DNA of 64,000 bases from Kitasatospora sp. MAA19. Lineage in GTDB: Bacteria > Actinomycetota > Actinomycetes > Streptomycetales > Streptomycetaceae. Both the position numbers and the translations under genes were made by a program. This document shows, in pieces, positions 26,359 to 35,359 of this stretch. The stretch covers positions 1 through 64,000 of the forward strand of contig NZ_JARXYZ010000018.1 of assembly GCF_029894125.1 (NCBI RefSeq), written 5' to 3'. Within the stretch, counting starts at the first letter, position 1, and the number at the start of each line of letters is the position of its first letter. The notes under the pieces were generated by a model. That model ran no database searches and was not told the origin of the DNA. It saw nothing but the letters and a program-made list of their open reading frames with translations.

Positions 26359-26393
26359 GGTGGGTTATCCCTACCCCGGTTCGGTGGGCTGGC
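26359..26393 (+). promoter_or_regulatory. Bipartite 32-nt motif, copy A
   Basis: GGTGGGTTATCCCTACC, 8 bases (CCGGTTCG), then GTGGGCTGGC. It matches copy B at every position of both blocks and copy C at nearly all. It lies about 185 bp before the methyltransferase gene at 26579. Confidence 0.6.
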
Positions 26394-26578
26394 AACGTGT
26401 CCGGCCCGGCCGAACTGCTGTTGGCTGGAGGGCAGATGGTCAGTGCAGGGCGGCGCAGGTGCGCCGCCCCGCAGCGCCACCGCGAACCACCGGTGAAGGC
26501 CACTGGCCAACGGCGGCATCCACATCCACTGAGCGGGCACCGCCGCCCCACGCCGACGACCAACGTTGGAGAAGAACC

Positions 26579-27289
26579 ATGCGCCACCCCTCCTCACCCC
26601 TGCGCGTCCCGTTCGGCAAGGCCGGCATCTGGGCCCTTGCGGGCGCCTCGGTCGCGGCCGCGGCCACCGCCTGGTGGGTGACCGACTCCGCGCCGTACCC
26701 CTACGCGCAGCACCGACTGCTCGACCTGCCACTGCCGTTCCTGTCCTGGGAGCGGCTGGCCGAGCAGCTCCAGCCGCTGCCGGGCGAGCGGATGCTGGAG
26801 ATCGGTCCCGGCACCGGGCTGCAGTCGCTCCAGGTGGCGCCCCGGCTCGGCGCCGACGGCCGGCTGGACATCGTCGACATCCAGCAGGAGATGCTCGACC
26901 ACGTGATGCGCCGGGCCGCCGGATCCGGCCTCGACACCATCGTCCCCACCCTGGTCGACGCGCGCGAACTCCCCTTCGATGACGCCACGTTCGACGCCGC
27001 CTACCTGGTCACCGCGCTGGGCGAGATCCCGGACGTCCCCGCCGCCCTGAGCGAGCTGCGCCGGGTCCTCAAGCCGACCGGTCGCCTGGTCGTCGGCGAG
27101 TTCTTCGACCGCCACCAGATCCGCCCGGCGACCCTGGCCCGGCACGCCAACGCCGTCGGCCTGCACGTCATCCGGCAGTCCGGACCGGCCCTGGCCTACT
27201 TCGCGCTGCTGCGGCCGTGCACCTCGGGCTCCGATGGCCGGCCGCACGCCGGTGCCGCGGACCGGCGTGCGGCCACCATCGGCTCCTGA
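26579..27289 (+). CDS. Membrane-anchored class I SAM methyltransferase
   Basis: I choose the ATG at 26579, preceded by TTGGAGAAGAACC. The 236-residue product has one N-terminal hydrophobic segment (IWALAGASVAAAATAWWV), then a Rossmann methyltransferase domain: motif I MLEIGPGTGLQS, acidic motif II LDIVDIQQEM, motif post-I VDARELPFDDATFD and motif IV ALGEIPDVP. This is the Methyltransf_11 type. The substrate is unknown. It is followed after 19 bp by a rhomboid-like membrane gene. The upstream 32-nt motif suggests control by the nearby NarL-type system. Confidence 0.8.
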   Translation: MRHPSSPLRVPFGKAGIWALAGASVAAAATAWWVTDSAPYPYAQHRLLDLPLPFLSWERLAEQLQPLPGERMLEIGPGTGLQSLQVAPRLGADGRLDIVDIQQEMLDHVMRRAAGSGLDTIVPTLVDARELPFDDATFDAAYLVTALGEIPDVPAALSELRRVLKPTGRLVVGEFFDRHQIRPATLARHANAVGLHVIRQSGPALAYFALLRPCTSGSDGRPHAGAADRRAATIGS

Positions 27290-27308
27290 TCGGGACCGGA
27301 GGACCGTC

Positions 27309-28013
27309 GTGAACAATCCCGGTATCCGGCGCGCGGCCGAGAGCGAGTGGGGCCTGCTCTACCGCCGGGCGCGCGCCCGGCTGCGGGCCAGGGGCGCCGC
27401 CGCACTGACCCTCACCGTGGTCTCCAGCTGCCTGGTGCTGCTGTTCGCGGCGGTCGACGAGTTCCCGAGCGGGGCGGCCTTCGTCTCCCGGATAGGCGTG
27501 GTCCGGGCGACCGAGCCGTGGGACGTCGCGCTGCTGCGCTTCCCGGTCTCGATATTCGTGCCGGCCCTGGACCTGCCGGTCTGGGGGGCGCTGGCCCAGG
27601 TGTTCGTGGTCTTCGCGATCGCCGAGCTGACCCTCGGCCCGTGGCGCACGCTCGCCGTCGGGTACACCTGCTCGCTGGTGGGCACCTGCTACGCGCGCTT
27701 CGGGGTGTCCCGGCCGCCCGGCCACCTGCTCCACCTGCCCGCCGCATTCGCCCACGTCCGGGACACCGGGCCGTCGGCGGCCGTGATCGGACTGGGCCTG
27801 CTGGTCGCCTGGCGGTTCGGGGCACGCTGGACCGCGCTGGGCGTGGTGCTGCTGACGGCCGCGATCACGGCGGTGGACCCGGAGTTGGCGGGTTACGAAC
27901 ACATGGCCGCGCTGGTGACCGCCGCCTTGCTGCTGCTCGCGGACGGGGTCGCCCGCAGGCTGGCCGCCCGCGGTGCACACGGCTCCGCCGCCGTGGCACC
28001 CCGGCCGCGGTGA
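27309..28013 (+). CDS. Rhomboid-like integral membrane protein
   Basis: The GTG at 27309 follows GGAGGACCGTC. The 234-residue product has about six hydrophobic segments (for example LTLTVVSSCLVLLFAAVDEF and GALAQVFVVFAIAELTLGPW). The layout with E-L-x-x-G in the third segment and a late His (GYEHMAALV) resembles rhomboid-fold proteins. The GxSG nucleophile motif is not evident: the equivalent segment reads VSRPPGHLL. It is more likely a non-proteolytic rhomboid-like protein than a protease. The 3' end overlaps a carbamoyltransferase fragment on the other strand by about 150 bp. Confidence 0.65.
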   Translation: MNNPGIRRAAESEWGLLYRRARARLRARGAAALTLTVVSSCLVLLFAAVDEFPSGAAFVSRIGVVRATEPWDVALLRFPVSIFVPALDLPVWGALAQVFVVFAIAELTLGPWRTLAVGYTCSLVGTCYARFGVSRPPGHLLHLPAAFAHVRDTGPSAAVIGLGLLVAWRFGARWTALGVVLLTAAITAVDPELAGYEHMAALVTAALLLLADGVARRLAARGAHGSAAVAPRPR

Positions 28014-28545
28014 CCTGACCGGCGACCGGGGCGGCGACGCTCACGCCCGGCCGGCCCGCTCGCCCCGACCGCGCAGGCACCACTCGATCGAGCACCGCCA
28101 TGGCGCTGTGCAGCTTGTGACCGGCCTGCCAGAACGCGATGCTGGACGGGCCGTCGAGCACATCGGCGGTGACCTCCTCGCCGCGGTGGGCGGGCAGGTC
28201 GTGCATGAAAACCGCCGCCGGGTAGCGGGCCATCAGCGCGGCGTCGACCTGGAAGGGCGCGAAGACCTCCCGCCAGTTCGGGTCGGGCTTGCTGGTGCCG
28301 GTGGTCTGCCAGCGGGTGGTGTAGACGACGTCGACCTGGTCGGGCAGGTGGGCCAGGTCGTGCCGCTCGGTGACTGACGCACCGTTTCCGGCGGCGAGTT
28401 CGCCGGCCCGGTCCAGGTAGTCCGTCGGGAGCCCGTAGCCGGCGGGGGTGCGCAGGTGCAGCTCGGTGCCGGGGAAGCGGCTGAGCGCGAGGGAGAGCGC
28501 GGTGGCGGTGTTGTTGCCCTCGCCCAGGTAGAGCACCCGCGCCAT
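27865..28545 (-). pseudogene. Ornithine/aspartate-type carbamoyltransferase, C-terminal half
   Basis: The minus strand reads VLYLGEGNNTATALSLALSR, VYTTRWQTTGTSKPDPNW, VFMHDLPAHRGEEVTADVL and FWQAGHKLHSAMAVL. This is the ornithine-binding domain with the HDLPAHRG-type C-terminal motif. The carbamoyl-phosphate-binding half with STRTR is absent; reading starts at an ATG that falls inside the domain junction. The frame runs about 60 codons past the expected end into the rhomboid-like gene. It is a truncated gene. Confidence 0.7.
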
Positions 28546-28652
28546 TTGCTGACGCTGCGAGGTCGGCAGAGCGTCAGGCTCCCGTTCGACTATCTCGGTG
28601 CAGATACGACTGCCGGACCCAACTACACGGGGCAGCCCGCAGTGGTGTCCTA

Positions 28653-29327
28653 CTACGGCTGAGCCAACTCCACTGCCGCGCACATCTCCTCGGCCCAGAT
28701 ACGCCGTGGATCGAGGTGCAGTTCGTTCTGCATGAGGCAGTCCGCCACGAGCGTGCCCACCGGATTGCCGCACGCGCACAGCTGGTTCGGGCCGTACATG
28801 CCGCTCGGTCCGCAGCAGCCGATCCATGGCTCCCGTTCGGGGGAGTCGTGGAGTGCGACGGCGTCGTCAGGGTGGAGGACCACCGTGTCCCTCGGGCCTG
28901 CCGACTTGAGAAACGCACCATTGCGGACCACGGTCATGTTCGCCATCGCGGCGACCGCTTCCTGTGGGTCGTCGTTCGGGATGAACGGTGCGCCGAACCG
29001 TGCGCGGCTGTGGTGCTGGTGCCGCCCAGCCGCCTCGTCCTCCGAGTCGTCTTCGAACTCCGGCTCCTCGTCCTCGTCGTCGAGTTCGGCGTACTCGTCC
29101 TGGACGGGCCAGCAGTCGTGGATGCCGGAGCGGAGGTCTTCGAGGAGGTCGCGGGCCGGCCGCCGAGGGTCCAGCGGGGTGAGGCGGATGCCGGTGGGTT
29201 CGGCGTCCGCTTCCTCAGAGTCGGCATCGGCGTAGTCGGCGATCATCGCCTCGGCCTCGTCGAGCTGTACGCCGAAGACGGCCGGGTCGGGCAGGATGCC
29301 GTCCGCTACCTTCATGGCGTGGCGCAC
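28653..29327 (-). CDS. Hypothetical acidic protein with C-terminal Cys cluster
   Basis: The 224-residue frame has an Asp/Glu-rich centre (ELDDEDEEPEFEDDSEDE) and a conserved-looking C-terminal part with GCCGPSGMYGPNQLCACG, a possible metal-binding Cys cluster. Coding-like sequence continues upstream of the GTG start at 29327 (LKLLEDGASPYGAVTELV) for about 35 codons without a start codon, so the N-terminus may be lost or misplaced. Family not recognised. Confidence 0.6.
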   Translation of the reverse strand: MRHAMKVADGILPDPAVFGVQLDEAEAMIADYADADSEEADAEPTGIRLTPLDPRRPARDLLEDLRSGIHDCWPVQDEYAELDDEDEEPEFEDDSEDEAAGRHQHHSRARFGAPFIPNDDPQEAVAAMANMTVVRNGAFLKSAGPRDTVVLHPDDAVALHDSPEREPWIGCCGPSGMYGPNQLCACGNPVGTLVADCLMQNELHLDPRRIWAEEMCAAVELAQP

Positions 29328-29742
29328 CAGTTCGGTGACGGCGCCGTAGGGGGAAGCACCGTCCTCGAGGAGCTTCAGGACGTGGGCGGGCGGCTGCGCC
29401 TTCCAGGGCGGTTCCAGCCGCTACCGTGTCACCGCGGATCGGTCGGACGTGCTGCGCTGAGCAGGGGACGAGCCTCCGCCCGGCCCGTGGGTGGCGGTGC
29501 TGCCGGGCGGCTGCCTTGGTGGGGTCTGCGCGGCCGGGCAGCATTGCAGGCGGGCGCGGTCAAGGGATACGAGCGGGGCCCAGGTGTCCGCCGCCCGAGG
29601 CTGGGCCGGTAGTTGGCTTCGTCCGGCCTGTCGATGGGCGGCCGGTCGGCCCGGCCAGCGGGTCGGCGAGTAAGTGGAAGGCGGGGCCCGGGAGAACTCC
29701 CTGTCCGCGGCTCGGACGGTCTGCGCGGCCATGGCGTACAGC

Positions 29743-30273
29743 TCACGGCCGACCGGGGTGCCGCGCGGCGGCATCGGGGGGAAGCCCGTTGTTCCGCGCG
29801 GCACCCGCCCCTTTCCTCGGGTTCCAGACCCGAGGGCCAAGGTCCGGCCTGGAGTTCGGGGCCTGCGCAGCTGGCGCAGGGATCTTGCGGGGCTTGGCAG
29901 TCTCGGCGACCGGGATGGTGAGGGTGAGCACGCCGGCCTCGTAGGCGGCGGTGATGCGGTCGGTGTCGAGGGCATCGCCGAGGAACAGCTGCCGGGAGAA
30001 GACCCCGAGCGGGCGTTCGGAGAGCTGGATCTCGGCGTTGTCGCCGCGTTCCGTGGGTCGGCGCTCGGCCTTGACGGTCAGCACGTTCTGCTCGACGTCC
30101 AGGTCGATCGCGTCCGGGCTGATGCCCGGCAGGTCGAACTGGACGTAGAACGTGTCGCCGTCGCGCCAGGCGTCCATCGGCATCGCGGACGGGCGCGACC
30201 ACGTGCCGGTTGTTCCGAACACCTGCTGGGTGATCCGGTCCAGCTCGCGGAAGGGGTCGGTGCGCATCAACAT
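29743..30273 (-). CDS. Hsp20 small heat-shock protein (1)
   Basis: The ATG at 30273 follows GGAGATGCTCGACG. The product has the alpha-crystallin domain: MPMDAWRDGDTFYVQFDLPG, LTVKAERRP, SERPLGVFSRQLFLGDALD and AGVLTLTIPV. It is a close paralogue of the protein at 36234-36668. At 176 residues it is about 30 longer: after KPRKI the tail is Pro/Arg-rich and unlike the paralogue, perhaps after a frame change. It is an ATP-independent holdase for unfolding proteins. Unlike the other two Hsp20 genes, no perfect RheA operator is seen upstream. Confidence 0.9.
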   Translation of the reverse strand: MLMRTDPFRELDRITQQVFGTTGTWSRPSAMPMDAWRDGDTFYVQFDLPGISPDAIDLDVEQNVLTVKAERRPTERGDNAEIQLSERPLGVFSRQLFLGDALDTDRITAAYEAGVLTLTIPVAETAKPRKIPAPAAQAPNSRPDLGPRVWNPRKGAGAARNNGLPPDAAARHPGRP

Positions 30274-30605
30274 CGTCGAGCATCTCCTCGTCGAATCAAC
30301 GGGCAACTTCGAGACACATCCGTCTGGGCATGTCACCTTCTCAGAGAGTGCTGGCGCATGTCGCTGAACGGCTGAGAGGACGGATGATCAGGCGTACTGG
30401 TGAACAGGTGACCTTCAGAGGTCGGGCCATCGGCACCAGGTGCCCCGCGCGAACGGGCGGTGGGCCCAGCGGCGCGGTTGCGGGTGGCGGTCGGTGCGCC
30501 GATCGCCCGGCAGTCCGTGGGTTGGCGGCCGGATCGGGCCCTGCCGACGCCATGGCCTGCGGCCGGTGCGGAACCCTTGGTGGTGGGGTGCCGGCCTCGC
30601 CGGGC

Positions 30606-31040
30606 TCACCCCGCCGCGGGAACGGCCTGGCCGATCGTGTCGGGCGACTGGTCGGCCGCGCCGGTCTGGACGGTGATCTTGCGGCGCCGGGAGGCCGAGG
30701 CGATGGGGACGGTGATAGTCAGGACGCCGTCCTGCAGGTGGGCCGCGATGCGGCCCGGGTCGAGGCTGTCGGCCAGCTGGATGCGGCGCTCGAAGACCCC
30801 GTGGGCCCGTTCGGCGTGCTGGGTGCGCACGCCCTCGCCGCGCGGGGTGGACCGGCGTTCGGCCTTCACGGTGACCATCCGGCCCAGTGCTTGGACCTCG
30901 ATCCCCTCCAGCGGGATGCCGGGCAGGTCGAGCGCGATCACGAAGCGGTCGTCCTCGCGCCAGGCGTCCATCGGGATCGGGGCCGGCTGGGACCAGGGCC
31001 TGGGGGGCGCCTGGTGGGTCACCGCAGTGCGCACGGACAT
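30606..31040 (-). CDS. Hsp20 small heat-shock protein (2), divergent from rheA
   Basis: The 144-residue product has the alpha-crystallin core (PMDAWREDDRFVIALDLPG, VTVKAERRS, HGVFERRIQLADSLD and DGVLTITVPIA). It is more divergent than the other two copies. It is transcribed away from rheA, and the 120-bp region between them holds a perfect RheA operator (31114-31132). In Streptomyces albus, hsp18 and rheA have the same arrangement, and RheA represses hsp18 at low temperature. By position this is the hsp18 equivalent. Confidence 0.92.
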   Translation of the reverse strand: MSVRTAVTHQAPPRPWSQPAPIPMDAWREDDRFVIALDLPGIPLEGIEVQALGRMVTVKAERRSTPRGEGVRTQHAERAHGVFERRIQLADSLDPGRIAAHLQDGVLTITVPIASASRRRKITVQTGAADQSPDTIGQAVPAAG

Positions 31041-31113
31041 CGTCGGACACCTCCGGTCCAGAAGGGCTTCGGGTGGTTCGCACCGGTGCGGCGCGACACG
31101 ACCCGTTGTAGCA

Positions 31114-31132
31114 TGTCATCCAGACGATGACA
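31114..31132. promoter_or_regulatory. RheA operator, perfect
   Basis: TGTCATC-CAGAC-GATGACA matches the described RheA site (TGTCATC, 5 bases, GATGACA) in all 14 arm positions. It lies between hsp20 (2) and rheA. Confidence 0.9.
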
Positions 31133-31160
31133 AACACCCAGTCAGCGAAAGAGTGACGAC

Positions 31161-31847
31161 ATGGAGACGCAGGACACCGGCGCAGCCGGGGTGGGGCCGC
31201 CCTCGTTCCTGGCCGCCGCCGCCGCGCTGGGCATGATGGACGCCGCCGCCCGCACCGCCCGCCACGCACCCCAGGACGACGCAGGCCAGGCCGATCCGCA
31301 ACAGGCCCTTTCCGCACTCCTGCTGCTGCGCCACCTGCGCGAGGAACTCGCCGGCTGGGAGACCGGCCTGATCGAGACCGCACGCGATGCCGGCGCCACC
31401 TGGGCCGACCTCGCAGAACCGCTGGGAGTCCAGAGCCGCCAGGCCGCCGAGCGCCGCTATCTGCGTCTGCGTCCCAACGCGGACGCAGGCACCGGGGCGG
31501 GCAGCACCGGCGAGCAACGCGTCCAGGCCACGCGCGACCAGCGCGCCGCCGACCGCGCGGTGACCACCTGGGCCCGCGACAACGCCGCCGACCTGCGCCG
31601 CCTCGCCGGCCAGATCGGCGCCCTGGACGGCCTCAGCACGCAAGCGGCCCCCGCCATAGAACGCCTCCTGGACGCGCTCGGCAACAACGACCCCGCCCGT
31701 CTACTCGCCCCGCTCGCCGAGACCCGGCCCCTCCTGGAGTCGGACCACCCGAAGATCGCAGACCGCCTCGATCAGCTCACCGCCCGGGCCGACCAGCTGC
31801 GCGCCGACAGCGACCGGCAGCGCCGCACACCCCCAGCCGGCCCGTGA
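31161..31847 (+). CDS. rheA: RheA-type repressor of hsp18
   Basis: The 228-residue product is close to the length known for RheA (about 230). It is divergent from an Hsp20 gene with a perfect RheA operator between them. A helix-turn-helix is plausible at residues 70-100 (LIETARDAGATWADLAEPLG followed by QSRQAAERRYL). The C-terminal half is helical and may hold the thermosensing dimer region. RheA is a direct temperature-sensing repressor of hsp18 and of itself. The N-terminal signature PPSFLAAAAALGMMDAAAR is echoed in a 50-codon frame beside the third Hsp20 gene. The assignment rests mainly on context and operator. Confidence 0.75.
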   Translation: METQDTGAAGVGPPSFLAAAAALGMMDAAARTARHAPQDDAGQADPQQALSALLLLRHLREELAGWETGLIETARDAGATWADLAEPLGVQSRQAAERRYLRLRPNADAGTGAGSTGEQRVQATRDQRAADRAVTTWARDNAADLRRLAGQIGALDGLSTQAAPAIERLLDALGNNDPARLLAPLAETRPLLESDHPKIADRLDQLTARADQLRADSDRQRRTPPAGP

Positions 31848-32036
31848 CCAACCCGAGTCACGCCCCTGCCGGTCCGCGACCCGCACGCTGTGGACCGGTT
31901 TACCGCCGTAAGCCCGCACGAGGCGCCTGCCCCGGCACGCGGGGCGCGAGTTGACGCCTGACGGTTCTCGGCGTGCAGACCGCCCGTATCTTCCGGACCG
32001 TGACGGCCGCGCCGTCCCCGACCCCAGCCGACTCCC

Positions 32037-32507
32037 ATGACTCCAGCCGACCTGCAGCAGCTGCTCATCGAGCGTGCCCTGGGCATACCGGGCATTGCCG
32101 GTGCCGGCAAGCATGACGACGACAGCCCCTACGGACTGACCGTGGCCCTGGAGGGCGGCGGACAGGTGTGGTGGACCATCACCGGCACCAGCAGCCCCGC
32201 CCCCACCATCACCACCGGAGAGGCTGACGGCGCCGAGAGCGTGGAGGCGCCGGACCTGATGGGCTCGTCGGTTCCGGTGGCCCTCGTCGAGCAGGCCCTG
32301 GTCGCCGCCGCCATCGCGGCCGACGACCCGGCCGGCGGGATCGTGCGCGTCGACCGGTACAGCACGCTCCCGGACCCGCCCGCCGTCCGCTACGGTGCGA
32401 CGCTGGAGTGCCGCGACGGCTGGAAGCTCTTCCTGTCCTGCTACGGCACCGCCCGCCCCGGCCACACCCGCCCCGAGCAGCCCTACCAGCCCCTCAGCCA
32501 CATCTGA
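32037..32507 (+). CDS. Hypothetical protein, 156 aa
   Basis: Open frame between rheA and htpG. The product has an alternating strand pattern (YGLTVALEGGGQVWWTITG, then EAPDLMGSSVPVALVEQAL) and no signal peptide or membrane segment. No family is recognised. The start ATG at 32037 has only a weak ribosome binding site. It ends 92 bp before htpG, so co-transcription is possible. Confidence 0.6.
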   Translation: MTPADLQQLLIERALGIPGIAGAGKHDDDSPYGLTVALEGGGQVWWTITGTSSPAPTITTGEADGAESVEAPDLMGSSVPVALVEQALVAAAIAADDPAGGIVRVDRYSTLPDPPAVRYGATLECRDGWKLFLSCYGTARPGHTRPEQPYQPLSHI

Positions 32508-32599
32508 ACACCCCCGGGGCCGGCCACGCAGCACACCGGCCGGCCCCGGCAGCTTGACCGGATACGAACCCTTTCCACCACTCGAAGGAGACGCCTCCC

Positions 32600-34552
32600 G
32601 TGGCCAGCCCGACCCAGACGCTGGAGTTCCAGGCGGAGACCCGCCAGCTGCTGCAGCTGGTGATCCACTCGATCTACTCGAACAAGGACATCTTCCTGCG
32701 CGAGCTGATCTCCAACGCCTCCGACGCCCTCGACAAGCTCCGCCTGGAATCCCTCACCGACACCGACCTCGCGGCCGACACCTCCGACCTGCACATCACC
32801 CTGGAAGTCGACCGGCAGGCCCGCACCCTGACGGTGCGGGACAACGGCATCGGCATGACCCGCGAGGACGTCGTCGACCTGATCGGCACCATCGCCAAGT
32901 CCGGCACCGCCAGCCTGCTGGCCAAGATCAAGGAGGCCAAGGACGCGGACGCGGCGCAGAGCCTGATCGGTCAGTTCGGGGTCGGCTTCTACTCGGCGTT
33001 CATGGTCGCCGACAAGGTCGCCCTGCGCACCCGCCGCGCCGGCACCGAGCAGGGCACCGTGTGGGAGTCCGACGGTGAGGGCACCTACACGATCGCGGAG
33101 GCCGGCGATCTGCCGATGGGCACGTCGGTCACGCTGCACCTCAAGCCGGCGGACGGCGAGGACGGGCTCGGCGACTACCTCGCCGGGTGGAAGATCCGCC
33201 AGATCGTCAAGCAGTACTCGGACTTCATCCGCTGGCCCATCCGCATGGCCGCCGAACCCGTCAGCGCGGACGCCGAATCCGGTGCCGTGGACGAGGCCGT
33301 GGACGGGGCCGCAGGCGCTCCGGAGACGCTGAACTCGATGAAGGCGCTGTGGGCCCGCCCGCGCCGCGAGGTGACCGAGGCCGAGTACAACGAGTTCTAC
33401 CGGCAGATCAGCCACGACTGGCAGGACCCGGCCGAGACGATCCACATGCGCGCCGAGGGCACCTTCGAGTACGAGGCGCTGCTGTTCATCCCCGCCCACG
33501 CCCCGTTCGACCTGTTCTCCCGCGACACCAAGCGGGGCGTGCAGCTGTACGTCAAGCGTGTGTTCATCATGGACGACTGCGACGCGCTGATGCCGAACTA
33601 CCTGCGGTTCGTCAAGGGTGTCGTGGACGCCCACGACCTGTCGTTGAACGTCTCCCGCGAGATCCTGCAGCACGACCGCCAGATCACCGCGGTACGCCGG
33701 CGCCTCGTCAAGAAGGTCCTCGGCGCACTCAAGAGCACGCAGGCCACCAACACCGAGGCCTACCTCAAGCTGTGGGAGCAGTTCGGCCGGGTCCTCAAGG
33801 AGGGCCTGATCGAGGACCGCGACAACACCGAGGCGCTGTTGGAACTGGTCAGCGCCGCCTCGACCAACGATGCGGAGAAGCCGACCACGCTGCGCGAGTA
33901 CGTGGAGCGGATGAAGGACGGCCAGGACACCATCTACTACCTGACCGGCGAGAACCACCAGATGGTGGAGAACTCCCCGCACATGGAGGCCTTCACCGCC
34001 AAGGGCTACGAGGTCCTGATCCTCACCGACCCCGTCGACGAGGTCTGGACCGACCAGATCCCCACCTTCGACGGCCACCGCTTCCAGTCCATCGCCAAGG
34101 GCCAGGTCGACCTCGACCACGACGCCGACGGCGACGTCAGCGACGAGGCGAAAGCGGAGAAGGCCCGGCGCGAACAGGACTTCGCCGACCTCCTGGCCTG
34201 GCTTGAGACCACCCTGGCCGAGCACGTCAAGCAGGTCCGCCTCTCCACCCGCCTGACCACCTCGGCGGCGTGCCTGGTCGGTGACGCCCACGACCTGACC
34301 CCCACCCTGGAGAAGATGTACCGGGCCATGGGCCAGGACCTCCCCTCGGTCAAGCGCATCCTCGAACTCAACCCCACCCACCCGCTCATCAGCGCCCTCC
34401 ACCAGGCCCACCAGGCAAAGCCCGACGACCCGGCCTTGGCCGACATCGCCGAACTCGTCCACGGCAGCGCCCTGCTCGCCGAAGGCGGCGACCTGCCCGA
34501 CCCGGCCCGCTTCACCCGCCTCCTGACCGACCACCTCACCCACACCCTGTAA
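32600..34552 (+). CDS. htpG: Hsp90-family chaperone HtpG
   Basis: The 650-residue product is a full-length HtpG. The N-terminal GHKL ATPase domain has LLQLVIHSIYSNKDIFLREL, ISNASDALDKLR (Asn of the Bergerat fold), DNGIGMT and IGQFGVGFYSAF. The middle domain has the catalytic Arg region (NYLRFVKGVVDAHDLSLNVS). The C-terminal dimerisation domain ends HPLISALHQAHQAK. The GTG start at 32600 follows GAAGGAGACGCCTCCC. It clusters with three Hsp20 genes and rheA. A GC-rich stem-loop follows the stop. Confidence 0.97.
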   Translation: MASPTQTLEFQAETRQLLQLVIHSIYSNKDIFLRELISNASDALDKLRLESLTDTDLAADTSDLHITLEVDRQARTLTVRDNGIGMTREDVVDLIGTIAKSGTASLLAKIKEAKDADAAQSLIGQFGVGFYSAFMVADKVALRTRRAGTEQGTVWESDGEGTYTIAEAGDLPMGTSVTLHLKPADGEDGLGDYLAGWKIRQIVKQYSDFIRWPIRMAAEPVSADAESGAVDEAVDGAAGAPETLNSMKALWARPRREVTEAEYNEFYRQISHDWQDPAETIHMRAEGTFEYEALLFIPAHAPFDLFSRDTKRGVQLYVKRVFIMDDCDALMPNYLRFVKGVVDAHDLSLNVSREILQHDRQITAVRRRLVKKVLGALKSTQATNTEAYLKLWEQFGRVLKEGLIEDRDNTEALLELVSAASTNDAEKPTTLREYVERMKDGQDTIYYLTGENHQMVENSPHMEAFTAKGYEVLILTDPVDEVWTDQIPTFDGHRFQSIAKGQVDLDHDADGDVSDEAKAEKARREQDFADLLAWLETTLAEHVKQVRLSTRLTTSAACLVGDAHDLTPTLEKMYRAMGQDLPSVKRILELNPTHPLISALHQAHQAKPDDPALADIAELVHGSALLAEGGDLPDPARFTRLLTDHLTHTL

Positions 34553-34560
34553 CCCCCGCC

Positions 34561-34607
34561 GGGGTGCGGCCCGCCGGACGCCCGACCAGCCCGGCCGGCC
34601 GCACCCC
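34561..34607 (+). terminator. Stem-loop after htpG
   Basis: GGGGTGCGGCC (34561-34571) pairs with 34597-34607, 8 bp after the htpG stop. The loop is 25 nt and there is no T-run. Confidence 0.65.
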
Positions 34608-34825
34608 GCATCGTGTTCGGCCGTCCCCGCCCGGCGCACGCCGCAGGGAAGGGTCTGAGGCGCTGCACACGAGTCGCATCGAACCGGGCGTCCCGCCAGA
34701 GCCGAGCCCGGCCCCGGCTGGACGCGCGTGCAGCGCCCGCCTCGGCATCCACGCCCCTGTTGCACCGCCGCCATCACCCGCTTCGGCCGCCAGACGCGGA
34801 AGCCGGCCACCCGAGAGACAGAAGC

Positions 34826-35083
34826 GTGTACCAGTACACCGACCGCAAGAACCGCACCCTGGCCGACCGCGTCAACGCCGTCGCCGAGCGCCGCCCGGAC
34901 GAGGGCACCGAGCAGGACCGCGCCGCCGCGACCGCGCTGCTCGCCGACATCCTCCACGCCGCGGCGAAGCACGGCGTCACCCTCGACACCTTCGACTGGG
35001 TCACCGACTTGCCCGGAAACCGCTCCGCCGCCGTCGTCTCCCCTCTGCACGCGCGAACCACCCAGTGGGCCACGGCCAGCTGA
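34826..35083 (+). CDS. Hypothetical protein, 85 aa
   Basis: A GTG start at 34826 gives VYQYTDRKNRTLADRVNAVA up to the stop at 35081-35083. The product is soluble, charged in its first half and contains DTFDWVTDLPGNRS. Codon use is normal for the region. No family is recognised. The 220-bp stretch before it, after htpG, holds only the terminator. Confidence 0.5.
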   Translation: MYQYTDRKNRTLADRVNAVAERRPDEGTEQDRAAATALLADILHAAAKHGVTLDTFDWVTDLPGNRSAAVVSPLHARTTQWATAS

Positions 35084-35177
35084 ACTCGACGAGCCGGGCT
35101 ACGCCTCACCGTCCCCTTTCGCCGACGCTTCGCGCACGATCCTCACCCGGTGCGGACGGTGCGCCCCGGGGGCCCGC

Positions 35178-35342
35178 CTATCTGCGTGCGCCTCGCCCGC
35201 GGCCCAGGCGCACGCCGCCGAGCACCAGGGCTGCGACGAACAGCACGGCACCGATGACGAGCAGCCACAGCAGGCCCTTCACGAGAGCGCCGAGGAAGCC
35301 GAACACCACGGCGATGAGCAGGATGAACAGGAACAGGGCCAT
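35178..35342 (-). CDS. Small hydrophobic membrane protein, 54 aa
   Basis: ATG at 35342 follows a perfect AAGGGAGG ribosome binding site on the minus strand. The product is mostly two membrane segments (MALFLFILLIAVVFGFLGAL and WLLVIGAVLFVAALVLGGV) ending in a short basic tail, GRGRGARR. Such hydrophobic micro-proteins commonly neighbour CsbD-like stress proteins in Streptomyces. It lies 17 bp after the stop of the CsbD gene on the same strand, so the two likely form an operon. Confidence 0.7.
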   Translation of the reverse strand: MALFLFILLIAVVFGFLGALVKGLLWLLVIGAVLFVAALVLGGVRLGRGRGARR

Positions 35343-35359
35343 GCCGCTGCCTCCCTTGG

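Noticed and set aside
32483..35050. Minus-strand open frame of about 850 codons opposite htpG
   Set aside because: Shadow of htpG codon bias; the peptide is Val/Gly/Leu-rich with no family, while the plus strand is an unmistakable Hsp90.
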